64,000 nt of DNA from Microstegium vimineum (GCA_022036555.1 CM039137.1:7628319-7692318); one strand, 5' to 3'. Shown: positions 1 through 10,983, counted from the first letter of the stretch. Translations and numbers: made by a program. Notes: generated by a model not told the origin, from the letters alone.

Positions 1-481
1 GGCAGCCTGCATATAGGCTTAATTTTGTGGGTTGCTACTTGAACCTGTAAAAATTAAGCCTATATATGGTTTCGCAGGCTAGCCCACTTACATCTCTTGA
101 CAGTGCGCTCCAACTCTATCCAAGCGCCTAATCCCGCTGCTGCTTCGATGGCTCGACTGCTCGAGCCACTATCGGCCAAGACTAGACGGACGCCGGCGGT
201 GGTGCGCACGCAGTAGCAGTAGCAGTAGCACAGGCCGCTGTGGCCAGTCCAGTGCTTAGGTCAATCCCGATGCACAGTTTTTTTTTTAACGAATTGCCTT
301 ACTCAGCTGCTGCAATGTCAGCAGTGACAATTACAAGTACATTACTCGGGATGGAGCTAGTAATGAGCTCATCGCCTTCATCACACTCATAACCTAGATC
401 TTCCAAAGCATGGGCAGCTCTATCACAATCCCTATTCTTAAACGCACATACACTACTATCAGAGTCCAAATACTATACATC

Positions 482-603
482 ATGTTCGCTTAGCTTTTCA
501 GTCGGTTTAAATCCAGCCAGAACAGTGTTTTTCTCTCACAAGAAATCAACCAGCAATACATAATCCTGCCAGAACAGTGCATAATACTGTCAAACGAACA
601 GTG
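482..603. mobile_element. MITE-like copy of a dispersed ~120-bp family
   Basis: The segment begins with TGTTCGCTTAGC and ends with AAACGAACAGTG, so its ends are inverted versions of each other, and it contains the internal GTGTTTTTCTCTCA motif. The same outline recurs at about 27194-27315, 45580-45691, 45845-45964 and 62496-62612. Length and structure fit a non-autonomous DNA transposon family; superfamily not assigned because target duplications are unclear. Confidence 0.5.
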
Positions 604-934
604 CATACTATCGACTTACCATGTCCCGCTTCAACTGTTATTACTCCCAACATGATTGCACATTGATCATGTTTATGTGGTCTATGCGTATCATCTAACA
701 AGTTTATGCTTTTCCGCAGTTGAATTGTTGAAGCCTGATAGCACTGTTATTATCCGCAATGCAATGAAATGTTAAATGGTTCAATGAGGCCTGTGGACAA
801 ATGGGGCCGCATCGAAGTCACTGAACCAGCAAGCTTCGTTGTGAAAGAGGACAACAATCTCTCACTTGTGTAGTATGACTGTATGAGCTTGTCAATTTTG
901 CTGAAGAGTGAGGTATTATTGATATTAGTGTTGT

Positions 935-1070
935 GGGCCTGTTTGGTTCTTGACCTGGCAAAAGGTTCCGGCCAGACAGCTTCCCAGACCATCGATTTCC
1001 TATGCCTAATGGCTGGATTAGGTTGCCTGGACGAGCACCCCCCAGGCCAGTATTCTAACCAAACAAACCC
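935..1070. mobile_element. Small MITE-like element with GGGCCTGTTTGGTT termini
   Basis: The left end reads GGGCCTGTTTGGTTCTTG and the right end, reverse-complemented, reads GGGTTTGTTTGGTTAG, giving roughly 14 bp of imperfect terminal inverted repeat around a 136-bp body. This layout is typical of short non-autonomous DNA transposons of grasses. I could not define a clean target-site duplication, so the exact ends and the superfamily are uncertain. Confidence 0.5.
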
Positions 1071-1760
1071 GTTGCCTCTTAAGAATGAGAACTTGAGAAG
1101 ATGAAGGTGAAGTAGATTGGAGACGTTGGATGCAACTAGTGCAAGTTCCTTGCTACCATGCAATTTATGTCTCCCTTCTTTTTCTTTTTTTTTTCGGTGA
1201 AAGAAAAAATATATTATATAATAGTTGGGTACATCAACATGTTACAAGCACCATAAATTACACTAGATATATTCATAAATTAATTTTCATCTAAATTATA
1301 TCCACAACGTTAAAAGCTCCAAATCTTAAAATCAAACCTTTTTGACAGCTTCGTATAGATGACCGCACAGGTACATACTCGTCAACAGCAGCATCAGCAG
1401 GCCTGAGAACAGATGTCCAACGAACGACGGCCAACATTCCTGTAGACGAAGTTGAAAAACTTCTTCTTCCTCTTCTCCGCAACCGAAGAATGAGGAAGAC
1501 GGATGTGAAACTTATTCTCCCTAGTCCTTCATCGTGGCTAGATCTAACCACGAAACAACGGAGAAGAGACCGGAGAAAATTATTCCATGATGACGACATC
1601 ATCTCCAGCTTGATGTCGCTGTCCGGAAATAAAAGTCTCCATGTCGACATGCCGATAAAGTTAATGACGTCTGCAATTTATGTCTATTAGTGGATATTAG
1701 TTGCTCCACCGTAGTGGTTGTATGAACAAATGTGACGTGATGAGCTGTTAATATGCTAAT

Positions 1761-2995
1761 TGTCGGTGTTATGACCCGGGGGTCAAGATCACCAACGAGT
1801 AAATTTGTATATTGCGTGCTCCCTCTCTCACGTGATGCTAGATGGACACAAGGTTTATCCTGGTTCGGGCAAAGAAGGTCCTACGTCCAGCGGGGGGAGG
1901 ATGACTTGTATTATCTCGCACCCAAAGCGTGCTCGTACAGGGGGGTACAAGCGGTGTTACACGGAGTCGGCCACCCGAGGGGTCGATCGAGTGGCGGGGT
2001 GTGTGGAGTGTAGAGTGTCAGAGTCTGAACTAGGGTCCCTGGGAACGAAAGTCCGATCGTCCGACCTAGAGAGTCCCCCCATACTCTGCCTCGGCGTCCC
2101 CTTTTATAGACCAAGGGGAGGCCCGAGGGTACAGGGTCCTAACAGTACCAGTATGGGTAGCGTATCCGCGGCTCAGTGTTGGCGGAGAGATGTTGAGTAC
2201 TGTGGCGGCATGGCCTTCCCGTCCTTCTGGCGTCCCCGGTCGTGGCGGCAGCAGAAGTCGTCGCAGTGCAGTGTCCGCAGGCGGGCACGAATCCCATAGC
2301 TGAAGCGGGACGGGGCGGATGAGACGGCCTCCGTACCGGGGTTGTTGGAGAGAAGGGTCGAGCCCCCCGGTTGAGGGAGGGGGTCGAGCCCTGCGTGGCT
2401 TTGTCGCGTTCCCGAAGTCGTCGTCGAGGGTCGCACTGTTCACTTTCCGAGGGGTACTGTTGAAGTCCGTACTCGCATAGTGGCGACAGTGGCGGCGCAG
2501 TTGACAGGAATCGGGGACTTGACGGGGAGTTGGCGGATTTGACAGCGGACGCGGGCGCCCATGTCGTTAGGTGGGTTCACTTTAACCCATGCCGGGAGCA
2601 GTTGGGTTAATCGAGCCCCTCGTCCGAGGGTCGTCCGCTCGACCCCTGGCTGAGGTAGAGGTCGAGGCGTCGACGGGGTCGGAAGGGTCGAGGTAGAGGT
2701 TGGGGGGTCGATCGTTCGACCCCTTGTCCGTTGTCGAGGTGGAGCCGAGGGTCATTCGCTCGCCCCCTCGTCCGTCATCGAGGTGGAGCCGGGGGTCGTT
2801 CGCTCGCCCCCTCGTCCGTCATCGAGGTGGAGCCGGGGGTCGTTCGCTTGTTGCCGCAGTTGGTGTAGAGGGGGCCCTCGATTGATGGGCCGCGTCTTAC
2901 CGAGTAGTGGGCTGGTCCTTGCCTTAGAAATGGTTGCTATGTTTAGCGTTAATTTATCGAAGGGTTTAGGGTACCCCTTACCTTCGTACCCGACA
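1761..2995 (-). repeat. Left LTR (3' LTR of the element)
   Basis: It begins TGTCGGTGTT and ends TACCCGACA. It is about 98% identical to 16508-17744 by eye, with most differences being C/T or G/A transitions plus four or five 1-2-bp indels. A 44-bp unit (starts near 2726, 2770 and 2814, containing CGAGGTGGAGCC) is repeated three times inside it and the same array is present in the other LTR. Confidence 0.95.
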
Positions 2996-3010
2996 GTAGC
3001 CCCCGAGGCC
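2996..3010 (-). other. Polypurine tract beside the 3' LTR
   Basis: Read on the minus strand, CCTCGGGGGCTACT runs directly into the LTR start TGTCGGG. Position and purine richness fit the plus-strand primer of a gypsy element. A second copy of the same tract is present at about 3159-3170, 160 bp inward. Confidence 0.65.
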
Positions 3011-3202
3011 CCAGAGGAGTGATTTAGAACTCCTCTGGGGGTTATGATACGCGTTTCTCGGAGGGAGTAAGGATTGCCCGGAGGTTTTGTCCTTGGCCTG
3101 TAGGGTTAGTGAGAAGTCTGATTCTTCGTGGGGTGCGTGCGAGCGCACCCCGCGGGGGTAGCCCCCGAGGCCCCAGAGGAGTGATTTAGAACTCCTCTGG
3201 GG
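3009..3202. repeat. Duplicated perfect hairpin next to the polypurine tract
   Basis: A perfect 12-bp stem (CCCCAGAGGAGT / ACTCCTCTGGGG) with an 8-base loop occurs at 3009-3040 and again at 3171-3202. Each copy follows a polypurine tract. Between them is a third perfect hairpin, an 8-bp stem at 3130-3151 (GGGGTGCG / CGCACCCC). I see no ORF here. The structures could be transcript 3'-end or replication signals, but that is inference. Confidence 0.8.
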
Positions 3203-3295
3203 GCTAAAATACGTTGTATAGAGGGGTCTTTTAAGGATACCTGGAGACGTGCACCGTGTCGACGGGTCGGTTCCATTCCTTTTCCTGAAAAGAGA

Positions 3296-4430
3296 AGTGT
3301 TCGAGGGCGGCTGTCGAACCCTACCGAGGGCCAGCCTTCGCTCCCTCGAGCACCACTGGAGTCAGAGCGCCCCGCCCGAGAGGTCGACTCTGTCTGCCAG
3401 GTTACGAGCTTTTCGACCCTCTTTCGTCGAGGGGTGCCGTGCGTAGTCGGGCCCTCGAGCCCTCGAATGGCTAGGCCTTCACTACCTCATAGCGTCCTTC
3501 CCACGAATCCTTTCATTCGGATTGTGGGGTGAAGAGCATCGTGCTATCCTCGTTAGGACGAGCCCGAAGTCCTCGGCGAGCTGTTCTCGGGCATGAGTCC
3601 ATTAGAAATGGTGCCCTGTGCGGGTAAAAATCCGAGTGAGAACTCGTACCCCGTTCGATAGGGGTCGACTAGTGGCCCGGAGGCGTTCTCATTGTTAAGC
3701 AAGCCGTGCGGCTTACTAAGCACGACCATGTGGATCACCAAGGTGCCAACCCCATTCGATAGGAGTTGGTGGCTCGATGCCTCCCAGCGTAGGGATCCTT
3801 AGGTGTTCTTAGGTATGCCTCGGATATGTCCCAGGGAGCCTCGAGAGTTCGTTCTCGAGCTACCGGGACATCCCTGACTCGTGTACTCGAGGGCGGCTGT
3901 CGAACTCCGTTCGTGGAGCCAGCCTTCGCTCCCTCAAGATTTGGGGGTGGACCGGAGTCCGTTAACCATGGGTCCTTCCTGACCTCAGGTACTCGAGGGC
4001 GGCTGTCGAACCCTATGTAAGGGCCAGCCTTCGCTCCTTCAAGATTTGACGGATGGTTCGTCATCCGACGCTATCCTCAGGAGGAGGAGTCCGACCTTGT
4101 GGACCGCCGAGGGGAGAAGCAGGTGGTTGTTGTATTGAACTTGGGGACATACCTGTGCCGGAGCCCTCGAGGGAGGCTGTCGAACCCCCGGACGGGCCAG
4201 CCTTTACCCCTTCGAGGCCATGGAACGAACTGCAGTTGGCGACCCGAGGCCCCGTCAGGCCTCGGGTACTCGAGGGGGGGCTATCGAGCCCGTTCGTAGG
4301 CCGGCCTTTGTCCCCTCGAGATTTTGGGGGTGGACCGAGGTCCTAACCCGAGGTCATTTCCGGCCTCGGGTACTCGAGGGTAGCTGTCGAACCCTCTTTC
4401 GAGGGCCAGCTCTTGCTGCCTCAAGATTCC
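3296..4430. repeat. Six-copy array of imperfect CTCGAGGG hairpins
   Basis: A ~55-base motif running from CTCGAGGGCGGCTGTCGAAC to CCAGCCTTCGCTCCCTCGAG occurs at about 3299-3350, 3886-3939, 3992-4045, 4164-4220, 4269-4320 and 4374-4427. Copies 2-3 and 5-6 are spaced about 105 bp. The two ends of each copy are inverted versions of each other (CTCGAGGG...CCCTCGAG), so each can fold on itself. The array lies between the polypurine tract and the promoter of the antisense gene. Confidence 0.75.
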
Positions 4431-4640
4431 TTACCCTCGAAGACGACGTTCCCGGCCGCGCGCCTTTTTAGGCGATGTCCGTTCGGCGCAACAGTGGTGG
4501 TTGCAGGGCGGAGTGCGGTGCGGATCCCGATGATGGGACGGGACGCCTTATCCTGGGGGAATACGAGGAGGGGAGCACAGGCGAATTAAATGCGAAGATT
4601 CTCTTGCCTGTTTGACGGATCCGTCCGTTGGCCTCCCGCG

Positions 4641-4648
4641 TATAAGTA
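4641..4648 (+). promoter_or_regulatory. TATA box of the antisense gene
   Basis: TATAAGTA lies 199 bp upstream of the ATG at 4840 on the plus strand, after the hairpin array. No similar motif lies closer to that ATG. This supports a promoter of its own, opposite to the element's LTR promoter. Confidence 0.55.
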
Positions 4649-4839
4649 GCGAAGGTGAGGGGTTTGGTGCTCTTTCCGCGCACTTGCCTTCCCCGCCTCC
4701 TTGCCTTCGTCTTCCTTGCCTTCTTCTCTCCGCCTCTGCCTTAGGCGTCTCACGAGCCGGAACTCCGTGCGAGCGAGAGAGAAAGAGAAAGATAGGGAAC
4801 GTACCGTCCGCCCCTAAGTCCGAGCAAACCACCGTCCCT

Positions 4840-7800
4840 ATGGCCACTTTCCAGCTCGTCGGCGCCGATGACTGGCCCGCCTCCTCGATCCGTCAGTCGC
4901 ATCTGACGGGGTTGGTGGAGAGTGGTCTTATCCGGCCCGTTACCACGGCGGAGAGGCCGGAGTGGATGTGTCCGCCGCCGGATCACGCCGAGCCCAACCT
5001 GCCGGAGGGGTATGTGGTGTCGTTCGAGGTCTTCCACCGGGCGGGACTGGGGGCCCCACCCAGCCGCTTTCTGCGCGCGCTCCTCTACTACTACGACGTG
5101 GAGCTCCAGCGCCTCACCCCCAACGGCGTCAGTCAGGCGGCGATCTTCGCCGCGGTGTGCGAAGGCTACCTGGGGATTGAGCCCCACTGGGAGCTGTGGC
5201 TCCACATCTTCAAGGCCAGCATCTTCCACGCCTCGGTCACCGTTGGTACCCACCGGAGGGTGAGGGCCAGGTGCTGCAGCATCTCCGTCAAGCGGACGAA
5301 GTGTTGGCTCCCGGCGAAGCCGTCCTCGAGCCACTCCGGATGGCACTCCGGGTGGTTCTACCTGAGGAACGACGACGATCTGCTCCCGGCGTACACCGGG
5401 AGGACATTCGATGCCGAGCCCGACCGCTGGGGATATGGCGTCCCGACGGACAAGCAGAAGCGCCTCGACGGCTTGCTGGACGCGCTCAAGCGTCTGAAGG
5501 AGAAGGGGCTTACCGCGGAGATCGTCGCGTCGGCGTTCCACCGATGGCGGGTTGTGCCGCTGATGGCTCGACCCCTCCGCATCGACGAGATGGGTCCGGG
5601 GGTCGATCTCTCGGGCTGCCGCTTCGTCGAAGAAGAACTGGCCCCGGACCGGGTGGTCAGCCGCGTCCGCCGTTTCTTGCGGGGGGGTTCGACCCCAAGA
5701 ACATCGCGAAGATCCCCATGAAGTCGCACGAGGGCTTCTTTCAGCTGGTAAGGTCCTTTCCTCCGGTTAGAGTCCTCGTGCTCGCCCCTTCCGTCTTTTC
5801 TGCTCGTGCTCTAACTGTCTCGCATTCCGCAGGGGAATGTGTCCTATCGCCCCTCGCCTCCGCCGGTGAAGGAGGGCCAGGCCACGAAAGAGGCGAATCA
5901 CCTCCGCCCGGAGAAGCAGAAGGCCGACAAGGACAAGGCCAAGGCGAAGACGTCCAGGAGGGCCCGAGAGAAAGAGCTGAGGGATCAGCGGCGGGCCCAC
6001 CAGAGACGGGAGGGTCTTGAGGAGGAGTTGTCGCCCTCGGAAGAGGATGACGAGGAGGATGAGGAAGAGGACGCGATGAACTGGAGCGACCTAGAGGAGG
6101 AGGAGACGACGCCTGAACAGGCGGCCGTTGTAACTGGTGGAGGGGAGGGGTCGACCTCGATGTCGGCCCCTTCCGTCGAAGCTGGGCCACGGGCGGAGCG
6201 TCTCGTGGCTTCGCAGGAAGTCGTGCCGCGGCAGACGCGGTCGCAGATGTCGCGGTCCTCGTCGGGGGGTCGTCCGAGCGAGCCCCCGACGCCCGCCGCG
6301 TCGAGCGCACGGGTGCCGGGCCCACCGGCCCAGGCGGGGACCGGCAAGGGGACGAAGGTGGCGCCGCCGTCGAGGAGTCGATCGAGCGAGCCCCCGAAGC
6401 CTGCTGCGTCGAGCGCACGGGCGCCGGGCCCGGCGGCGCAGGTGGGGGCCGGCAAGGGGACGACGGTGGCGTCGTCGGCCCCTGCCCGGGAGAAGGTGCC
6501 AAGAGCCGCCTCGACGCCCGCCCCCCGGGCGGTGGTGCTCAAGAGCTCGACCAGCCCGTCGGTCACCGCGCCGAAGCGCCGGGCTCCGAGGGGGTAAGTT
6601 GCTTTCATAGACGTTGTCTGTATTTTCTTTTTGTCGATAATGACCCGTGCTTACCGTTGCGCACGTGTTTCTTTTTCAGGTTGAAGCGCCCGCAGGGAGC
6701 CGCGCCCCTCGCCCCTGCCAAGAAGCTGAAAACGGGGGCTGCGGTCCAAGCAGCCGCTGAGGTCGGTCCTGCCGCCCCGCCCCCTTCGACGGTTGCCCCT
6801 GAGGCGGCACGGGCAGCCACGGCCCAGGATGTGGCGGCGCGGGGGGAGGCGCAGGGGGCCTCAGCGTCTGCTCAGACGGCGGAGGAGGCGAGCCCGCCGG
6901 CGGTGGCCGCCGAAGCGACGGTCGTGGCGCCCGCGCGGCCGTCGGAAGAAGTCGCATCTGGCGCCCCGGGGTGCGCGGAGCTTTCGACGACGGCGGTCGC
7001 GGCCGAGGAGGTGGAGGTGGTCGGGCCTCAGGCCCCTGCGAAAGAGGGGGAGGCCCCGGCTCACCCAACGCCGGGGCGTTGGCCCGAGGGTCTAGCTGCG
7101 CTGGAGGCTCGACTCCAGCTCGAGCGTGAGGGTATGACTATCGCCGCGCCCGAGGGCCCCAGGACGACGCCGGGGCTCGAAGAGGGGGGTCCGGTCGATC
7201 GCGCCAAGGGAACGCCCGCGCCGGCGCAGGGCGAGATGTTGATGGAGTCCACCCCGCCCAGGTGGACGAGATGGTGGCCGAGCTGGTGGACCCGGCGGAA
7301 ATGGCCATCATCGCGGCTCCTCGGGCGGAGCCGGAGGTGGCTCGGCCTCCCCTCGAGGTTGACGGGCCGCTATCTCGAGGTAAGTCACATTTCGACTCGC
7401 TCGAGATGCAGTGGGCTCGCCTTGCTGGGTGTTAACTTTTTGGAGTCCTTCATCGCGCAGGGCCGTCTTACTGGCCGGGGTCTTCTTCTACCGGTGGCGA
7501 TGGCTTGGCGGGGCCATCGACGTCCTCGCGAGGCGGCCCAGAGGACGGGAGAGGACAGGCGGAGGAAGCCTCGCCCCTTTCCGCTTATCGAGGAGGGGGG
7601 GACCAGCGCGATGACGTCACGGGGACGGTCAAGCAGAGGATCGCCGCCCGCAGCGTGGCGTGGGGCCAAGAGGTTCTCGAGGTGGCGGACCCTCGAGACC
7701 CCGAGCGGGTTTTCCTCACGCTCGACGACCAGACCGAGCTCCGACGGTGGGAGCACGTCGAGGAGTATCGGGCCTGGTTTGAACACTCGGTACATCGCGC

Positions 7801-9063
7801 TGCGGAGGTCGCCGCCGCGGACATACGCAAGGGAATGGAGGTAGGTTCTGTTCCACCTTAGATTGTACTTGAATTGTCTGGCTGCCATTTGTTGACGGTC
7901 TTCGTCTTTATCCTCGTCAGTCGCTGCGGGTGAGGTCTTACGAGAAGTCCCAGTACATTCTCCGGGTACAGGGACAACTCTCGACCCTCCGTGCCTCGCT
8001 GGATAAGGCGAGGGATGAGGTCGCCCGCGCGAAGGCGGAGGCGGCGGCCGTCCAGAAGGATGCCGAGTCGAAGATCGCTCACGCGGAAGGCCGGCTACGA
8101 GGCCATCCAGAAGGAAGCCTGGGCGGCCTTGTCGTCGGCGCAAGGGAAACTCGACGACGCCCTTCGGTCGACCGTCACCGTCGGGCAGGAGCGGGATGCT
8201 GCCCTCGAGGCCCAGCGCAAGGCCGAGGAGGAGGCCGCCCGGCTGAGGGAAGACCTGGCCCGGGCAAGCGAGAGCATCCGAGGGCTCCAGGGAGACCTCG
8301 ACGCTGTCTCCCGCGAGCGCGACGCTCTGACCACCTCGGAGGAGAAGGCTCGGACCCGCGCGACCTCCTTGGGCGTGGTGGCGATGAACCAGAGGAGGGC
8401 CCTCGATGACGCAAACAAAACCATCGAGGGTCTCGAGGCCAAGGTCAAGGACCAGTCCTCCGACCTTAACGACATCTGCCGCCAGCTCGAGGAGACCGAG
8501 CAGGCCTACTCCACCTTGGACGTGCAGGCCCAAGGTGAGTGCTTCGGGTCTTGCAGAATCTGTCCTGCCTCGACCCTCTTTCTGTTCTTTTGGGTTTTGA
8601 CTCTTGCGTGCTTGTTTTGGCAGAGCTCGCAAAGGAGAATGCTCGCGCCCACAAGGATCTGGACAATCTTCAGGGTCTCCTCGGCACTGAGGCGAACCTC
8701 AACGCGACGTTTGCGGCCGCCATCAACACCTTCTGCAACGACCTCTCGGTCAGGCCGGAGCCAGAGGTCGAGGGGGATGCTCGAGGGGACTCCTTGCTGC
8801 GCCGCTTCTACTCCATGACGCGGGGGGTGACGGAGAACGTCCGAGCCGCCCTGCATGTGGGCGTGAAGCGGGCCCTCGCGGTCGTCAACTCCCTCTACGA
8901 CGTGGACCTCAACCTCGTTGTCGACGGCTTCGCCACCGACCCGAAGCTGACCGAGGAAGAGAACGACGCGAAGTGCCAGGAGCTGATGGATCACACAGAG
9001 GTGCCTGGAGGCCTGCTGGCGAGGCTCTTCGAGCCCGAGGTGGTCCCCTCGGTGGATGAGTAG
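4840..9063 (+). pseudogene. Antisense accessory gene of the Tat element (Transposase_28 / putative gypsy-type family), six exons, three frameshifts
   Basis: The gene reads opposite to gag-pol. Splice consensus and phase give exons 4840-5747, 5833-6593, 6680-7379, 7461-7840, 7921-8534 and 8624-9063, with introns of 80-90 bases. Exon 1 (about 300 codons) has the conserved features of the plant 'putative gypsy type transposon' domain: a P-x-F-Y-Y-Y-type segment RALLYYYDVELQRLTPN, then WELWLHIFKA and WFYLRNDDD. Exons 2-4 encode acidic, Pro/Ala-rich low-complexity sequence. Exons 5-6 encode a long coiled coil rich in A, E and R, ending in a folded-looking C-terminus at EVVPSVDE. Intact length would be about 1,267 residues. 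One-base shifts near 5679 (G run), 7258 and 8086 break it; the phases agree with six exons only if those are mutations. The function of this family is unknown. Transcription from its own promoter is likely but not shown. Confidence 0.8.
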
Positions 9064-9230
9064 CCCTCGGGAGGTGTCGACGGGTGGTCCCGGGCCTACG
9101 AGCCATATCTGGACAAGAAGGTCCATGTAATAGTTAGGCCTTTGTACCGATACAATGCCAAGCCCCCGAGGTCTTTTTTGTGTATAATGCATTTTGATCG
9201 AGATGCACATAGTTAATTTTGTTTTTTCGA

Positions 9231-9915
9231 GCTCTCTCTGCTTTTCTTTGCCTGAGTCGACGCTTGTGAACTAAGTGTTCGACGTAGGCTCGTATCCCTG
9301 GAAGGGGGGTGGCGAGCGGGGATACCTTAGCCCTGGGGCGTAGGTGAGTCCCTGGCTCGACGACACCCTCGACCCTTAGGGAGTTCGAGGCGCCTTTGCT
9401 TAGTTACGAAGCGTACTCGAGGGAAAGAACGAGAGGGAGAGTCGAGTTTCGAAAAAACGTTCGAGTTTTTCGGGGACTTAGGAGGGGGTGCCCCCCCTGT
9501 TAGCCCCCGAGGGAGGCTCGACTTTGCTGAGGCAAAGTCGAGGCTACCTTAGTGCTATAGACAGGTTCGTATCGTTATTTCTACTTGTCAAGCTCTCTTT
9601 GCTTTTCTTTGCCTAAGTCGACGCTTGTAAACTAAGTATTCGACGCACGCTCGTATCCCTGGAAGGGGGGTGGCGAGCGGGGATACCGTAGCCCTGGGGC
9701 GTAGGTGAGTTCCTGGCTCGATGACACCCTCGACCCTTAGGGAATTCGAGACGTCTTTACCTAGTTATGAAGCGTACTCGAGGGAAAGAACGAGAGGGAG
9801 AGTCGAGTTTCGAAAAAATGTTCGGGTTTTTCGGGGACTTAGGGGGGGCCCTCCTGTCAGCCCCGAGGGCAGCTCGACTTTGTCCGGGCAAAGTCGAGGC
9901 TACCTTCGAGCTACG
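9231..9915. repeat. 361-bp tandem duplication between two convergent 3' ends
   Basis: The segment at 9231-9591 (starting GCTCTCTCTGCTTTTC) is repeated from 9592 to about 9915 with a 361-bp offset and only scattered differences. Shared landmarks include GTATCCCTGGAAGGGGGGTG and GGCAAAGTCGAGGCTACC. It occupies most of the gap between the stop of the antisense gene (9063) and the stop of pol (10000), so both transcripts probably end in or near it. Confidence 0.85.
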
Positions 9916-9999
9916 AACGAACGTGAAATGTGTTTCGAGAACATTTTATTCATTCGGGAATTTGTACATAAATGCGAAAATGTACAAGGCCCTGGGGCC

Positions 10000-10983
10000 T
10001 CAGGGATAGAAGCGACGTAGCTGTTCGATGTTCCACGCGTTGGTGAAGATCTCTCCCTTCTCGTTCTTCAGTTGGTAAGTGTCGGGCTTCAGCACCTCTG
10101 CCACGATGAAGGGTCCCTCCCAAGGTGGTGTCAACTTGTGACGCCCCTTGTTGCTCTGTCGACGGCGCAGAACGAGGTCGCCGACGTTGAGGTCCCTTTT
10201 GCGCACGTTTTTGTCGTGGTAGCGCTGCAGCGTCTGCTGGTACCGTGCCGACTTGAAGAGGGCCATGTCACGAGCTTCCTCGAGCTGGTCGAGGGAGTCC
10301 TCTCGGGCTACCGTGTTGGCTTGCTCGCTGTAGGCTTTCAGTCGAGGGGATCCGTACTCAAGGTCGGTGGGGAGGACAGCCTCGGACCCATAGACCAAGA
10401 AGAACGGAGAGAACCCCGTGGCTCGACTTGGTGTCGTTCGGAGACTCCATAGCACAGTGGGCAGCTCATCGACCCATCTCCTTCCATGCCTGTTCAACCG
10501 ATCGAAGATCCTTGGCTTGAGGCCCTGCATAACCATACCATTGGCACGCTCGACCTGACCGTTAGTTCGAGGGTGGGCGACTGCGGACCAATTCACCCTG
10601 ATGTGGTGATGGTCACAAAAGTCCAGGAACTTTTGGCCGGTGAACTGCGTGCCATTATCGGTGATGATGATGTTGGGGACCCCGAAGCGGTGGATAATGT
10701 CGGTGAAAAATAGCACGGCTTGTCGAGACTGGATGTTGGCGATGGGTCGAGCCTCGATCCACTTCGAGAACTTGTCGATAGCCACGAGAAGGTGAGTGTG
10801 CCCACCCTTGGTTCTTTTCAGGGGGCCGACCATGTCGAGCCCCCATACGGCGAACGGCCAGGTTATGGGTATCATTTGAAGAGCTTGGGCGGGTAGGTGG
10901 GTCTGCCTGGCGTAGAATTGGCATCCCTGGCAGGATCGAACGAGTTTGGTGGCGTCATTCACGGCCGTCGGCCAGTAGAAGCC
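10000..10983 (-). pseudogene. Integrase domain of gag-pol
   Basis: The frame shows the end of the HHCC zinc finger (SCQGCQ), then the DDE core: D in WGLDMVGPL, D in ITDNGTQF and E in GQVERANG. The C-terminal part after LPTDLEYG is the usual gypsy GPF/GPY-like region, containing WEGPFIVAEV. Translation ends at 10000 with RRFYP. A TAG codon at 10984-10986 separates it from the two zinc-finger histidines encoded just upstream (HSGACGHH), in the same frame. That stop is one C-to-T change away from a glutamine codon. The enzyme would insert the cDNA into host DNA; here it cannot be made as part of a continuous polyprotein. Confidence 0.9.

Larger units (their letters stand above)
1..1760. other. 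Intergenic DNA left of the retrotransposon
   Basis: No gene is supported here. The first 83 bases form an imperfect foldback whose core arms, 11-26 and 50-65, are perfectly complementary over 16 bases. A short AGCAGT-type microsatellite lies near 209-233. Two MITE-like segments are listed separately (482-603 and 935-1070). A T-rich tract at about 1182-1194 is followed by AT-rich DNA and then by a minus-strand open stretch (1291-1650) with a basic, serine-rich translation that I do not recognise; it could be the tail of a retroelement but nothing decisive is visible. The sequence up to 1760 ends in CTAAT, the target duplication of the neighbouring element. Confidence 0.6.

Noticed and set aside
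3296..4430. CRISPR-like repeat array
   Set aside because: The repeats are diverged, irregularly spaced, part of a plant retrotransposon and lack unique spacers.
4750..5541. A 263-codon minus-strand frame over the antisense gene
   Set aside because: It is the complement of the conserved Transposase_28-like exon and lacks family features.
6137..7095. Long arginine- or proline-rich open frames on both strands
   Set aside because: They are shadow frames of the GC-rich exons of the antisense gene, with low-complexity composition.
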